A stretch of 64,000 bases of DNA, taken from Sepioteuthis lessoniana. Taxonomy: Eukaryota > Mollusca > Cephalopoda > Myopsida > Loliginidae. The DNA lies in the NCBI GenBank assembly GCA_963585895.1, contig OY757916.1, forward strand, positions 20,183,060 to 20,247,059. Reading direction: 5' to 3'. The position numbers and the translations under genes are program-made. Positions 20,205-30,462 of this stretch are shown piece by piece (position 1 is the first letter of the stretch; each line of letters starts with the position of its first letter). The notes under the pieces are model-generated. The model searched no databases and was not told the origin of the DNA. It was given only the letters and a program-made list of their open reading frames with translations.

Positions 20205-20720
20205 ATGATAATAATGATTGTAATAAAGTGTCAGCTATATGTTGATAGAGATGAAACAGTTGATCACATAATTAGTGAATGCAGTAAACTAGCACAAAAA
20301 AATCCAAGAACAAGCATGACTGGGTGGGAAAGGTGATCCTTTGGGAATTCTTCAAGAGACAGTTTTGACCATACTGACAAATGGTATATGCATAGATCAG
20401 AATCTGTCTCACAAAATTCTCTGAAAGCCAGAAGACCCAGTTTTAATTAACAAGAAGAAAAGAATGTGTATCTAGTGGATTTTGCCTTTCCAAAGAGGGA
20501 AAAAATAAAGTGGAGTGAGAAACAAATACCTACACCTTGACTGAGGAACATAAAGGTGACAGTGAAGCAATTAAAGTTAAAGCCCTTGGAACAGTCCTCA
20601 GGAACTTGGAAAAGAGAATGGAGGAAGTGGAGATCAGAGGAAGAATCTAGACCATCCAGATCACAGCACTGCTAAAATTAGCTAGGACTTGCTGTCACTC
20701 TGTGAAAAACCATCGGTCCG
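20205..20720 (+). mobile_element. LINE-A 3' fragment 1 (ORF2 C-terminal region)
   Basis: Conceptual translation shows DETVDHIISECSKLAQK, then DKWYMHRSESVSQN, a VDFAFPK motif and KPLEQSSGTWKR, matching in order the C-terminal part of many non-LTR retrotransposon ORF2 proteins (ETxxHIxxxC, DKWYxHxPESV, ARRPD, VDxAxPxD, GALGTxxKGLE). There are several frame breaks. It ends in an A-rich AATAATAACAAAAGAATA tail near 20765. Confidence 0.7.
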
Positions 20721-20959
20721 AGCTCGTGTGAATAAGTTGCAGTGAGTAAAATAATAACAAAAGAATACCTTACAAGGACAAGAAAACTATTAAAAACCAA
20801 ACCCTGTTGTTGGAACTTAGAAAAATAAGTAGATGTGCTGCCTCTCTTTATAAGATACTTTGGGTTATTCTTAAATTGGACAAGAGAGGAACTCAGAAAC
20901 TTGATCATAAAATGAAAAAAATTGATGACAATACACAAGGCATTACACCTAAAAGATGA

Positions 20960-21332
20960 CATAGATAGCCTTTATGTTACAAGGAAAGGAGGAGGAAAGG
21001 ACTAGCAAGCTTTGAGGATTGTGTGGATATAACAACTCATGGACTTGAAGGATACACAGAGTAAAGAGAGATTTATTACAGCCCCCAATAACCCGGAAAA
21101 ACAAAGATAACACAAGGATAAACAGGAATTATTAAATCAAGAAAAAAAAACAATGGAAAGAAAAACTATATGGACACTTCAGAAGACAAAAGAAGGTAAA
21201 CTGTACGAGTTGATTTGGACATGGCTGCACAGAGGAAATCTAATGAAAGAAACTGAATCATTATTAAAAGAACTAATTATGTAAAAAAAACTAGAATAGA
21301 TAAGACAGAAAATAGTGAGTGTGGGTTATGTG

Positions 21333-21367
<35 letters not shown>

Positions 21368-21930
21368 GAAACGACTACATAATAATGAATATAGCAAACT
21401 AGCATGTAAGGAATATAAAAGCATGCATGACTGGGTAGAGAAGGCAATCCACCGAGAATTGTGCGAGTGACTAAAATTTGATCATTCAGACAAATGGTAT
21501 ATGCACAGACCAGAATCTGTCTCACAGAATTCTCTGGGGTTTTTAGATAGAAACAGATCACTCAATTTTAGCCTGAAGACCAGATCTTGTTTTAGTTATT
21601 AAAAATAAAAGAACTTGTTAACTAGTAGACTAATAAATTAAAGCAAAAAACTAGATAAATACCTGAACTTTGTTAGAGGGCTGAAAAATTTATGGTACAT
21701 GAAGGAAGGTGACTGATACCAATTATAACAGGAGCTTTTGGAACAATACTGAAGAAAATAGAAAAGAGACTGGAGGAACTCAAAATTTGAGGAAGAATTG
21801 ACAACATCTAGACCACAGCACTGTTGAGAGCAGCTAGAATACTGAGAAGAGGCCTGGAGAGCAGAAGAGACTTGCTATCACTTGGAATTTAGTGAAGATC
21901 ATCAGTTACAAGTGGTGTGAAAAGCACACA
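20960..21930 (+). mobile_element. LINE-A 3' fragment 2
   Basis: It starts further 5' in the element: KLYELIWTWLHRGNLMKETE at about 21196-21255, then (GA)n at 21334-21363 where the Cys/His-rich segment should follow, then NDYIIMNIAN/ACMTG, DKWYMHRPESVSQN, and a tail with LLRAARILRRGLES and RRDLLSL. It has the same C-terminal order as fragment 1, with frameshifts. Confidence 0.7.
21334..21363. repeat. (GA)n microsatellite
   Basis: About 15 GA dinucleotides inside LINE-A fragment 2. Confidence 0.9.
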
Positions 21931-21944
21931 GAGTAAAATAACAA

Positions 21945-22390
21945 TCTGGTATGTGCACACACCAGAATTTATCCTAGAAAATAAGATGCATAAAATTCTC
22001 TGAGATTTTTAGATTCAAATGGAACGTTCAATCCCAGCCAGAAGACCAGAACAAGAAGTAAAGAACTTGTCATTTAGTGGATTTTGCTGTTCCAGCATAC
22101 CATTAAAAGAAAATGAAAAGATAGACAAATATTTGGATCTTACCAAAGAGCTGAAAAAGCTGTGGAACATGAAAGTGATGGTGATACCAGTTTTAGGTGG
22201 GGCACTTGGAACAGTACCCAAAGGCCTGGAAAAGAAATTGGGGAAATGGAAATCAGAGGAATAATCAAGGCCATCAAGACCACAACACTTAAAATCAGCT
22301 AGAATACTTAGAAGAGTCCTGAAAACCTGAGGAGACTTGTAAATCAGTCTCCAGTGAAAAACTGCCCGTTAAAACTGGTATGAAAACTTG
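21945..22390 (+). mobile_element. LINE-A 3' fragment 3
   Basis: The clearest of the three: ERSIPARRPEQE, KENEKIDKYLDLTKELKKLW, NMKVMVIPVLGGALGTVPKG and LEKKLGKWKSEE, followed by the LRRVLET-type end. An open frame of 81 codons survives at 22019-22264. It ends in an A-rich AAATAAATAACAATGAG. Confidence 0.75.
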
Positions 22391-22638
22391 TATTAAGCGA
22401 AAATAAATAACAATGAGAGAAATAATAACTGTACAGTAAAGATGTTTAAGAATTAGATGATAGTTTGGTAAAGAAAATGATAATTGGAATCAGTGAATTC
22501 CTAAATATTCTTAAGATATTTGAAAAAGATGTAAATTCTGTTGAATTTTTATTGATTTATTTGATTGAAAAATATTCTAAAAAATCTGGTTACAGTAATG
22601 ATCATTGTATTGATTAATAATACTAATGTGTTTTTCAG

Positions 22639-22730
22639 AACACTCAACAACTTACAAATGTTATTGATGTAACCCCGTTGAGTGCATCATTTGCTTCCAC
22701 CCTGGCTTCCACCCCAATACTTACAACAAG
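22639..22730 (+). CDS. ZNF236: ZNF236-like exon 8: short linker
   Basis: A 92-nt exon, phase 0 in and phase 2 out (TTTTTCAG / GTAAGA). It encodes NTQQLTNVIDVTPLSASFAS and then TLASTPILTTR with the last codon split (AG|T). This is a Thr/Ser/Ala-rich linker without a finger. The phase-2 end is matched exactly by the acceptor at 25917, where one base completes the codon before CREPQLTP. Confidence 0.8.
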
Positions 22731-22945
22731 GTAAGATTATCCTTTTATTGTTTTCTGACATATTAAAATCACAGATGAACATCTTTCTTTCACTCTCTCT
22801 ATTAGTGCTTTTCAAGAAAACATCATTGTCTAATAGTTATTGAGTCCTTATCTGATTTATTGAGGTGTTTATAACTTTAGGAATTAAAAAAAAGGGTTAT
22901 TTTGTAAAGGTTGTAAAATTTACAAAGGACTATGATCAGAATTGT

Positions 22946-23205
22946 ACCGGACATTGGCCTAGCAGTTAGAGTGTTCGCCAATGGCCCGGGAGACCTGGGT
23001 TCAGTCCCAGGTCGAGTCATACCAAAGACTCAAAAAATGGTACTTGATGCCTCCTTGCTTAACACTCAGCATTATAAGGTATGGATCAAGAGTAAAGTAG
23101 AGCAATCTAGGGAAGGAGTAGCGCCCTCCCCTACACCTTGGTGTAGTAGCTATCGAAAAGGGAGCCCTCGGGTTACCCTCGACTAAAGGGAGACAACTTT
23201 ACTTA
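22946..23205 (+). mobile_element. SINE-B copy
   Basis: A head with a TGGCCTAGCAGTTAGAGTG A-box-like region and a GGGTTCAGTCCCAGG B-box-like region, then the ACCAAAGACTCAAAAAATGG core and the GTGTAGTAGCTATCGAAAAG tail ending CTTTACTTACTTA. Confidence 0.85.
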
Positions 23206-23337
23206 CTTATGATCAGAATAAAAATGTAGAGTTCTGGCAACACTTTCTTTGGACAACCTCAGTGCCACAAAGAGAGAAGACCTGCAGTATGAGTAACTGC
23301 CAGTCCAAGTCTCACAACATAATTCTAAAATATAGGT

Positions 23338-23636
23338 TTGGTTTTATGGCATATCAACCCTTGTAGGTTATTTAATGCCAAATCCTATTTTTACACATAT
23401 ATTAAATATTTGTAAACATGTTTCGTAGATACACTCAATTAAATTTAGATAACATTTTTAAATGAGCCTATGCTATTTTTTTTTGTACACAGTTAAATGG
23501 TTTCAAGTATAGCTCTATAACAGTCACTATTTAACATTAGATATTTGTTTAGACACATAGTTTGTTTTCTTCAATCCATAGATAGGACCCTATCATGTGC
23601 TACCACTCTGGGTGAGAGTGTTAGGTTTGTTGTTTG
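23338..23636 (-). mobile_element. SINE-C fragment (3' tail to 5' region)
   Basis: GGTTTGGTTTTATGGCATAT and CAACCCTTGTAGGTTATTTA are followed by internal sequence and GATAGGACCCTATCATGTGC with CTACCACTCTGGGTGAGAGT, where it breaks off. Confidence 0.7.
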
Positions 23637-23689
23637 CACACTGACTTCTAAAAATTTGAGAGAACTTCATCTACAAATATATACCATAA

Positions 23690-23830
23690 TTTTTATTATC
23701 AAGGGTTTTCGGACTATTGTCTTCATCTTTATTGTTATTTCCTCAACATTTCGGCCGATATGTCCTCCGGCCTTCTTCAAGTGTTTGTCTAACTCGGGAA
23801 CCTTCATGGAACTTCAACCTTGTTAGGTCT
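23690..23830 (-). mobile_element. Penelope-like terminal fragment
   Basis: It matches 33217-33345 on the same strand (AAGGGTTTTCGGACTATTGT, ATTGTTATTTCCTCAACATT). It contains a decayed hammerhead-like motif at 23748-23782: GGCCGG...CGGCCGAAAT, with the core mutated to TTGAAGA. Confidence 0.6.
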
Positions 23831-23879
23831 CATCAGCAGTGTATACTGTGATCTCCACCACTGGAGATCGAAAACCATT

Positions 23880-24005
23880 TAAACTGCGTACTTATGCTAA
23901 ACTGAATTGTTTGAAATAGAAGTATTTTCATAAAAATGGATTTGGCGTTAAATAACCTACAAGGGTTGATATGCCATAAAACCCAAACAACCAAACCAAA
24001 TCAAT
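23880..24005 (+). mobile_element. SINE-C 3' end fragment
   Basis: AACTGCGTACTTATGCTAAA, then TGGATTTGGCGTTAAATAAC and GGGTTGATATGCCATAAAAC. This is the 3' part of a plus-strand copy. Confidence 0.7.
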
Positions 24006-24544
24006 TTACAATATAATTCCTCTACTTAAAAAAAAAAAAAGAAAAAAGTGTAGATCTAAAATTTTCTCAGTATTTAATGCAAAACCAAGGACCTGTTTAT
24101 ACAAAAATTTAACAAACTTTCAGCAAAAATAAGTTTCCAATAGGAGAAGAAACTAATTATAAACAAATACACATTCCAGTGTTTATTACACATTAGTTAG
24201 TTTTGGCCATAGAATTTGTGGTCATGCTGTCTCAAGTATGATGACACATGGCCGGAAAAAGGAGGTGTAATAGTTCATTGACAGTATATTTTTATCAAGG
24301 ACAGATTTGACCGACACTAACCCCTAATTTAAAAACCTTTTAGACTAACGAAATGAGATAGAATTAGTGAAGAAAAAAGAAAAGAGTTAAAGAGAATAGG
24401 GAAGAGAGGTTTGAGAAAAGATTTTGTGGACAACAGTGTTTCATCAGGGCAGATGACAGCATTTAGTGAGTAGCAGAGACAAGTGCGTTAGAAACACACA
24501 AACGAAAGATATTAGTTTTAATAAGTTTACCACATCTTTTCCGG

Positions 24545-24785
24545 GGGTGTCTTCGTGGTGTAATGGTTAAAGCGATGGACTGCAGAATCGTAGTAAGTGA
24601 GTTCGTACTCCAATCGTACTATTACATTCACTTTCGGGCAAATACCCTTGGGAAAGGTATGAACCCCCTTATCCTCCCAGCTATGGGTTAAATAGTACCA
24701 CTACTGTTCTAGGAGAATAGGTTTGGTATTAAATAACCTACAAATGTTGATATGCCATTAAACAAAGAAACCAAACCAAACCAAA
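24545..24785 (+). mobile_element. SINE-E (tRNA head, SINE-A-like centre, SINE-C-like tail)
   Basis: Head GTCTTCGTGGTGTAATGGTT ... GAGTTCGTACTCC, central domain CCCTTGGGAAAGGTATGAAC with CTCCCAGCTATGGGTTAAAT, and tail TTGGTATTAAATAACCTACA with GTTGATATGCCATTAAAC. Other copies lie at 58986 and 62166. Confidence 0.75.
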
Positions 24786-24870
24786 CATCTTTTTCCTCCA
24801 TAATTTGGTGTAATGCAGTACCTACCACATAGTTTATACTGTCATGACTAATTGATAATTAGTACTGTTA

Positions 24871-25119
24871 CAGTACATCACAAAATTGAGTACACCCCTC
24901 ACATTTCTGCAGATATCTAAGTATATCTCTTCATGGGACAACACTGACAAAATGACACTTTGACACAATGGAAAGTAGTCTGTATGCAGCTTATATAACA
25001 GAGTTAATTTATTTTCCCCTCAAAATAACTCAAAATATAACCATTTGTTTGTTCCATGAAGAGATATACTTAGATATCTGCAGAAATATGAGGGGTGTAC
25101 TCACTTTTGTGATACACTG
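24871..25119. mobile_element. Tc1-type MITE, 249 bp
   Basis: Long inverted ends (CAGTACATCACAAAATTGAG and TTTTGTGATACACTG, continuing through TACACCCCTCA and CAGATATCTAAGTATATCTC in both arms), flanked by TA at 24869-24870 and 25120-25121. There is no coding capacity. Arm similarity is high, so it is relatively young. Confidence 0.8.
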
Positions 25120-25129
25120 TAGGTTGAGG

Positions 25130-25700
25130 GTGAGCTAATGCAGATGCATCATTGAGTTTCTTAATTGCAGAATTGAAAGCTTGTTATTCAGATTCATTTG
25201 ATATAAATGAGCCTTTAGGGGATTGTCTCATTCTTTCTCATAAGAGTAAAATTATTTCTGAAAATTTTGGTATTAATTTTCTATAAAATCCCACCATCCC
25301 AAGGAATCTGTATAACCTTTTTAAGTCCTTAGAGTTGGGGAAGGATTTTAATTCTTTTATCTTACTACTTGGAGGTTTAATGCCATCTACACTAATCTGA
25401 AATCCTAAGAAATTTAGAGACATCACATTAAAGACAGGCTAAAATTTTTAAATTGTGTTCATATCTCATTTCAATGTCTGTTTTGGTGAGAAATCTCATT
25501 ATTGCTAAAAATTAGATTATTGCCAATATATACAAAAATAAATTGTCTCTAAAAATTTTGTCCATGTAGCATTGGAATATTGCTGATGCAGTTTTTAATC
25601 TAAATGGCATGTAGTTAAATTCATACAGTCTGAATGGGGTTGTTATAGCAAAGGTAATATTTACTTCTAGTGAATAATACCCACCGCCTAGCTTTTAGTT
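25130..25700 (-). mobile_element. Ty3/gypsy reverse-transcriptase and RNase H relic
   Basis: Minus-strand translation gives, in order, TPFRLYEFNYMPFRLKTASA (gypsy RT: TPFGLYEFxxMPFGLxxAxA), an IFQCYMDKIF region, a region in which the YxDD motif is not intact, SLNFLGFQISVDGIKPPSSK, a RFLGMVGFYRKLIPKFSEI segment, and a start of RNase H (FNSAIKKLNDASALAHP). Stops and shifts make it non-functional. It lies directly after the MITE at 24871. Confidence 0.75.
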
Positions 25701-25917
25701 TTAAAAATCTGGAAAGAAAATGTATTATACACAATTAATCATGGTAACTCTACTTAATGCTGAAATACTTTGTGTATTTCTCCTGAAATATGGGACATTT
25801 CCTTTGGTCTCTTTATATCTTACATCTTTATCAGTCTCACTTGGTCATAAAAGTAATTAATATTTTTCTGAATTATTGTTTATTACTTTTTATTTTTGAT
25901 AAAATTGTCTTTTACAG

Positions 25918-26072
25918 TTGCAGAGAACCTCAGCTGACACCAGTACAGCAGCAACGACAGGTAAATATGCAACGAGAAATGGATGAAGGCAAACGTTCAT
26001 ACAAATGCACGTATTGTGGCAAGGGATTTAAAAAGTCCAGCCATTTGAAACAGCATATAAGGTCTCATACAG
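25918..26072 (+). CDS. ZNF236: ZNF236-like exon 9: zinc finger 9
   Basis: A 155-nt exon, phase 2 in and phase 1 out (TTTTACAG / GTACGA). It encodes [20 protein letters not shown], then MDEGKRS and YKCTYC...[16 protein letters not shown]. The finger is nearly identical in key positions to finger 5 (exon 4), including the [15 protein letters not shown] helix and end, and the exon breaks at the same linker glycine. It starts cassette B'. The first complete codon is TGC at 25919. Confidence 0.92.
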
Positions 26073-26665
26073 GTACGAATTTAAAAACTTTTTTTGTGTG
26101 TTTTTGCATCTTTTTTCTTATAAAGTAATTCTAGTTATGGAATTTTATTATCATTGATAATTTCCCCTTTTGAAAGCAAATTGACATTTTTGTCACCAAT
26201 AGTACACAAGCATAGCAACATTTTTGTTGTTTTTGTAGTAACTCAATGTTAGCCATTTTTCTATTGGCTGCTTGTTGACCAATTCAAAGCTAATGTATAG
26301 AAACATTGTTAGGAAACCAAACTGTTGTGTAAGATTGTGTAAAAGTTGTTTTGCAAAATATCATTATTAAAAGTGCTTTATTGTTTTCATGCTATTGTAC
26401 TAGGACACACGATTACTGATCAAATTATCATGTTTTATTTCTTTTTTTATATATGTTTAATAGACTTGTCTGTAAATTTTCTGAAAATGATTTGCCCACC
26501 CTGCAAGGATTCAAAAAATTTGTATGTGAAAAGGTTAATAGTACCATTTTACAATAACATTTAAAGAAAAAAAAAAAAAGATAAATAATAAGAATAAGAA
26601 TAATAAAGAATTTTGAGAATTGATTGTTGTATCTTATGTTTTTATTTATTTATTTTTTTGTGCAG
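26073..26665 (+). other. Intron 9
   Basis: 593 bp, GTACGA donor and TTGTGCAG acceptor. AT-rich single-copy-looking sequence with no recognised repeat or second coding signal. Confidence 0.65.
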
Positions 26666-26929
26666 GTGAAAAACCTTACAAGTGTACTCAGTGCAACCGC
26701 ATGTTTGTGTCTACAGGTGTACTGAAGGCTCACATGCGGACACATACAGGTGTGAAAGATTACCGTTGCCAAATTTGCCATGCAGCATTCACTACTAATG
26801 GCTCCCTCACACGTCATATGATCATTCATAGTAATACGGAAACATTCAAGTGTCCATATTGTACGGAAACTTTCCGTATTTCTTCATTATATAGACGACA
26901 TTTGAAGATGCATAAAAACAATCAAATTG
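26666..26929 (+). CDS. ZNF236: ZNF236-like exon 10: zinc fingers 10-12
   Basis: A 264-nt exon, phase 1 to phase 1 (TGTGCAG / GTGAGT). It encodes EKPYKCTQC...FVSTGVLKAHMRTH, KDYRCQIC...FTTNGSLTRHMIIH and ETFKCPYC...FRISSLYRRHLKMH, then KNNQI. The order matches exon 5 finger for finger (VSxGVLKxH, TTxGSLxRH, CPYCxxTF), so exons 9-10 duplicate exons 4-5. All ligands are intact. Confidence 0.93.
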
Positions 26930-27082
26930 GTGAGTTGTTTTTCATCTGTAGAATTTGTTAATGACTTAATGGGGTTGGGAGTGTTCTTCATCTTGCTGTT
27001 GGCTTTTATCACTTCATCCTTCTCTGCTCCTTCCTTATTGAAGAGAAACAAACAGACGCTATCATCACATGCCTATAGGCTA

Positions 27083-27605
27083 GTTTGTTTGGTTTGATTT
27101 GGTTTTATGGCATCATTGTTGATTATTTAATGCTAATTCCTGTTTTTACACATATATTAAATATGATTTGTAAACAGATTTTGTAAGATACACACAGTTA
27201 AATGATCAAACAGTCCTATTTCTAACAATTCAATTTAGCATAAGTCATAAGTTAAATAGTTTCAAGTATGTATCACTAACTAAACATCAGTCATTTGTTT
27301 ACGCATAATTAAATGATCAAACATTTTAATTTAGCATAAGGCATTTGTTTGGACTCAGTTTAAATGTCAAACAGTTCTATTTGACCCTATCTGGTGCTAC
27401 CACTCTGGGCTAGAGTAGACCTGGGAGCGATGTGAATGAAGGTGTACTCTGCATTCCTCAAAGCTCCAGCATTACTGGAGCCTCACCATCAGATTGTTTA
27501 GCATCATATCCCAGACACTCATTGGGAGAGGAGGTCTTATCTCTCTGCAAAGATGCTGTCAGTGTATTTTACAGCCCCAGTTAACTGGGCTAGGGTTAGT
27601 TTGTG
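27083..27605 (-). mobile_element. SINE-C, near full length
   Basis: TTTGATTTGGTTTTATGGCA at the tail side, the internal array, then TATCTGGTGCTACCACTCTG, CCTCAAAGCTCCAGCATTAC and CAGCCCCAGTTAACTGGGCT at the 5' end. Confidence 0.75.
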
Positions 27606-27704
27606 ACTAACTGTTTACCAGACAAACCTTTTACTATTGAAAGGATTATGGAGGGCTAAATATCTGATGATCTAATGTTGTCATTTGTTACTACAAAATC
27701 ACTC

Positions 27705-28055
27705 TATTGGCAGAGCCTAAAATACTCTGACTACATTCGCTGCTGAAGAGCAAGACCCTCTTAACCCCCCCCCCCAAAAAAAAAGAAAACAGCATCTGGT
27801 GGTATGGTTCCAGTTTTGGAGCTTTTGATGAGTGTGGAGTTACCCTTCATTGTCATTACTCCCAGATCTAGTAGTATCTGTTAGGGTCCTCTGTCTGGGT
27901 CAAATAGTTCTGTTTGAAAATTATCAGTATTTGATAGAAATACTTGAAATCATATTATAGCTAGCAAAAAAGAAAGAAAACTAATTTCAATATTAAATGA
28001 CTTTATATGAAGACTCAAAAACACTGATATACCATTTAAATTTATTTTTTGTGGC
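27705..28055 (+). mobile_element. SINE-C, diverged copy
   Basis: Plus-strand AATACTCTGACTACATTCGC (5' part), a C-run/A-run near 27764-27783, CCAGTTTTGGAGCTTTTGAT, GTCATTACTCCCAGATCTAG, and a degenerate tail near 28000-28050. Confidence 0.6.
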
Positions 28056-28224
28056 ATTTCAGTTCATTAAAAGCTTTTCCTAAAACTCTTTAGACAATAT
28101 CATTGCAATAATAGAAACAAATAACAATAAATGAATACCCCCCCCCAGTTTTAACATTACTAATTTTGCCTCCTTTGTGTGTGAATTAATTTTGTTGTTA
28201 ATCTCTCATGTTTTCTTTTTAAAG

Positions 28225-28400
28225 ATGATGATGATTATTCAAATGGAAGTCGACGTAATCGACCAGTAATTCAGATTAGTGAAGAGGAGGCCCAGGAACT
28301 TACCAAAACTGGACCACACGAAGAAATGACTGTGTCCCAACGAATTCTTATTGAATGTACGACTGAAAAAGACAGAGTTAGTGAAATCAGGTTGCCTCCG
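28225..28400 (+). CDS. ZNF236: ZNF236-like exon 11: acidic linker
   Basis: A 176-nt exon, phase 1 in and phase 0 out (TTTAAAG / GTACGT). It encodes DDDDYSNGSRRNRPVIQISE, then EEAQELTKTGPHEEMTVSQR and ILIECTTEKDRVSEIRLPP. There is no finger. The acidic start and mixed charge are typical of spacers in this protein. It separates cassettes B' and A'. The acceptor is a less common AAAG but is preceded by a good pyrimidine tract and keeps phase on both sides. Confidence 0.85.
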
Positions 28401-28764
28401 GTACGTTGATGCATTTTTTGGTTTTATATACATTGAATAAAAAACATAAAAAATAGGAATAACTTTTTTTTGGACTGAAATTGTTATTAGTTAGTATTCT
28501 TATTTTCATTTCAATGGTTCGATCAGTCAAGTACCTTCTTCAGTTAAATGACATCTGGTAACTAGTCTTATACTCTTCACGCTCTGGGGATATATTATGG
28601 ACAGAATGCAACAGAAATGAAGCAAAATATGTTCGATAGGTTAATATATATTGCATAATATTTTAGAACTATTGAATGGAATGCTAAAGCCTGTTGAATT
28701 TAAGTAGTTTATACCCATTATGATACTTCTTCAGCCTGCTCTCCAGAGACTTCTAGAAGTTGTA

Positions 28765-29345
28765 GCCCATTCAGAATGTAAAATACACTGATTGCATCTC
28801 TGCAAAGGAGTAAGACTCCCCCTCAACGAGTGTCCTGTATATGACACTAAACAACCAGATGGTGAGGCTCCAGTAATGCTGGAGCTTTGGGGAATAGTAT
28901 CCTTCATTGCCTTCACTCCCAGGTCCACTCTGACCCGGAGTGGTAGCACCTGATAGGGTCCTATATATGGGTCAAATAGAACTGTGTCATTATGCTAAAC
29001 TGAATTCTTTGAAATAGAACTATTTATATGTACTGGACATTGGCATAATGGTGAGAGAGTTCGCCAAAGGCCCGGGAGACCTGGGTTTAATCCCAGGTCG
29101 AGTTATACCAAAGACTTTAAAAATGGTACTTGATGCCGCCTAGCTTAACACTCAGCATTATAAGGTAAGGATCAAGGGTAAAGTAGAGCAATCCAGGGAA
29201 AGGAGTAGCGCCCTCCCCTACACCTCAGTGTAGTAGCTATCGAAAAGGGAACCTTCGGGTCACCCTTGACTACGGTTGCCAACTTTATATGTATAAAAAG
29301 GATTTGACATAACCTACTATGATTGATGTGCCGTAAAACCAAACC
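28765..29345 (+). mobile_element. SINE-C interrupted by a SINE-B
   Basis: The 5' part (GTAAAATACACTGATTGCAT to GAACTATTTATATGTA) resumes at 29284 with TATAAAAAGGATTTGACATA and GATTGATGTGCCGTAAAACC. The break is exactly the SINE-B at 29033-29283. Confidence 0.75.
29033..29283 (+). mobile_element. SINE-B inserted in SINE-C, with 10-bp duplication
   Basis: TTTATATGTA occurs at 29023-29032 and 29284-29293 on either side. Head, core and tail are as in other SINE-B copies (CTGGGTTTAATCCCAGG B-box-like). Confidence 0.85.
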
Positions 29346-29774
29346 AAAACAGATGTTTAATTCACCTGCAGATCTCGTTGCAGTATCACAAGGTGTTCTT
29401 ATAGGAAGTATGATTTGTTTTGTTCAAACCATAAAAGCATTTGTGCCAGCATAGCAAGTTTCCCAAATGAGACAGATTCTGAGCGTTATGGCAGCCAGTA
29501 ACATCGAGGGCTCTGACAGTTGCAAATGTTGAAACTATAGAACCTCACTAATTAGGATAAATATTTCTACTTTTTTTTGCTCTGATTGTATCAGTTATGT
29601 TTTATGTGTGGTTGTTATGCTATAAACTTCATATGACTGAAATAAAAAAAAAACAATATTGTCTGATTTTATCATTTATATCACTAGAAGCTTTGCTCAC
29701 AGTGAAAAAAATTGCTAAAATGACTATTAAAGTTAAACAGGTTATTTGAACCTTTTCCACTTTTGATATGTTAT

Positions 29775-30068
29775 TTGGAGGTGCCTGTGGTGCAATGGTT
29801 ATCATCGTAGGAAATGGATACGGTGACACGAGTTCAAATCTTGGAAGAGACTGATTACATTTCACATAGCACTAATACCCTTGGGAAAGGTATGAATCCA
29901 ATTATTCTCCCTCCAGCTATAGGTAAATAGTAGGGCAGACTGAGTTCTTCAGCCTTGGTGAGGCAACTAGTCTAGGAGAAGGAAAACTCTGAATTCAAAC
30001 CTGTTAAACTTCGTTTAAAAATTGACCTTGGGTCATATCCTGCCTGAGCGGAGGGGTTGGTAAATATG
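29775..30068 (+). mobile_element. SINE-A, complete, with 10-bp duplication
   Basis: GGAGGTGCCTGTGGTGCAAT head, GACACGAGTTCAAATCTTGG B-box-like region, the central CCCTTGGGAAAGGTATGAAT, and the tail GAGGGGTTGGTAAATA. GATATGTTAT lies at 29765-29774 and 30069-30078. Confidence 0.85.
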
Positions 30069-30462
30069 GATATGTTATACAGTTCCTGTTGTTCTATTAA
30101 AGACACACTTTGTTTCATTTCTGTTGCATATTTTTTATAGATTGCCTGAACTATGAGCCAGTCTTATTGTTTTTTTATATCACTATACTTATCTTTTTTG
30201 TCATAGTTTTAAATTAAGATGATCCTAAGAAAATACAAAATTATAAAACTGCTGAAAATTGTTCATGAAGAAGACTGAAGAATGAATTAGATAAAAAATG
30301 AGGATAATTTATATTAGATAAAAAAAAAAATTAAGTAATTAAATGAGATATTTTAATATCATGTTACAGAATATCTTAATTAAACGGTGAAAATTCCAGA
30401 TAAAAACATCTGAGTCTTGTATATCAAAGGCAAAATAAATATCAATATTTCTTTTCTTACAG

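Larger units (their letters stand above)
17648..22638 (+). other. Intron 7
   Basis: GTAAGT donor and TTTTTCAG acceptor. It contains the 45-bp minisatellite, a SINE-A and three non-LTR retrotransposon 3' fragments. Nothing is recognised at 17650-18505 (AT-rich) or 19700-20200. Confidence 0.6.
22731..25917 (+). other. Intron 8
   Basis: GTAAGA donor and TTTTACAG acceptor. It holds SINE-B, SINE-C pieces with a Penelope-like tail between them, SINE-E, a Tc1-type MITE and a Ty3/gypsy RT relic. Nothing is recognised at 24010-24540 or 25700-25900. Confidence 0.6.
26930..28224 (+). other. Intron 10
   Basis: GTGAGT donor and TTTTTAAAG acceptor. It holds two SINE-C copies in opposite orientation about 100 bp apart. 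Nothing is recognised at 28056-28220. Confidence 0.6.
28401..30462 (+). other. Intron 11
   Basis: GTACGT donor and TTCTTACAG acceptor. It contains a SINE-C interrupted by a SINE-B, and a full SINE-A. Nothing is recognised at 28401-28760, 29350-29765 or 30080-30450. Confidence 0.6.

Noticed and set aside
24440-24470. TTTCATCAGGGCAG as another hammerhead core on the minus strand
   Set aside because: CTGATGA is present but no stem II or downstream GAAA could be placed.
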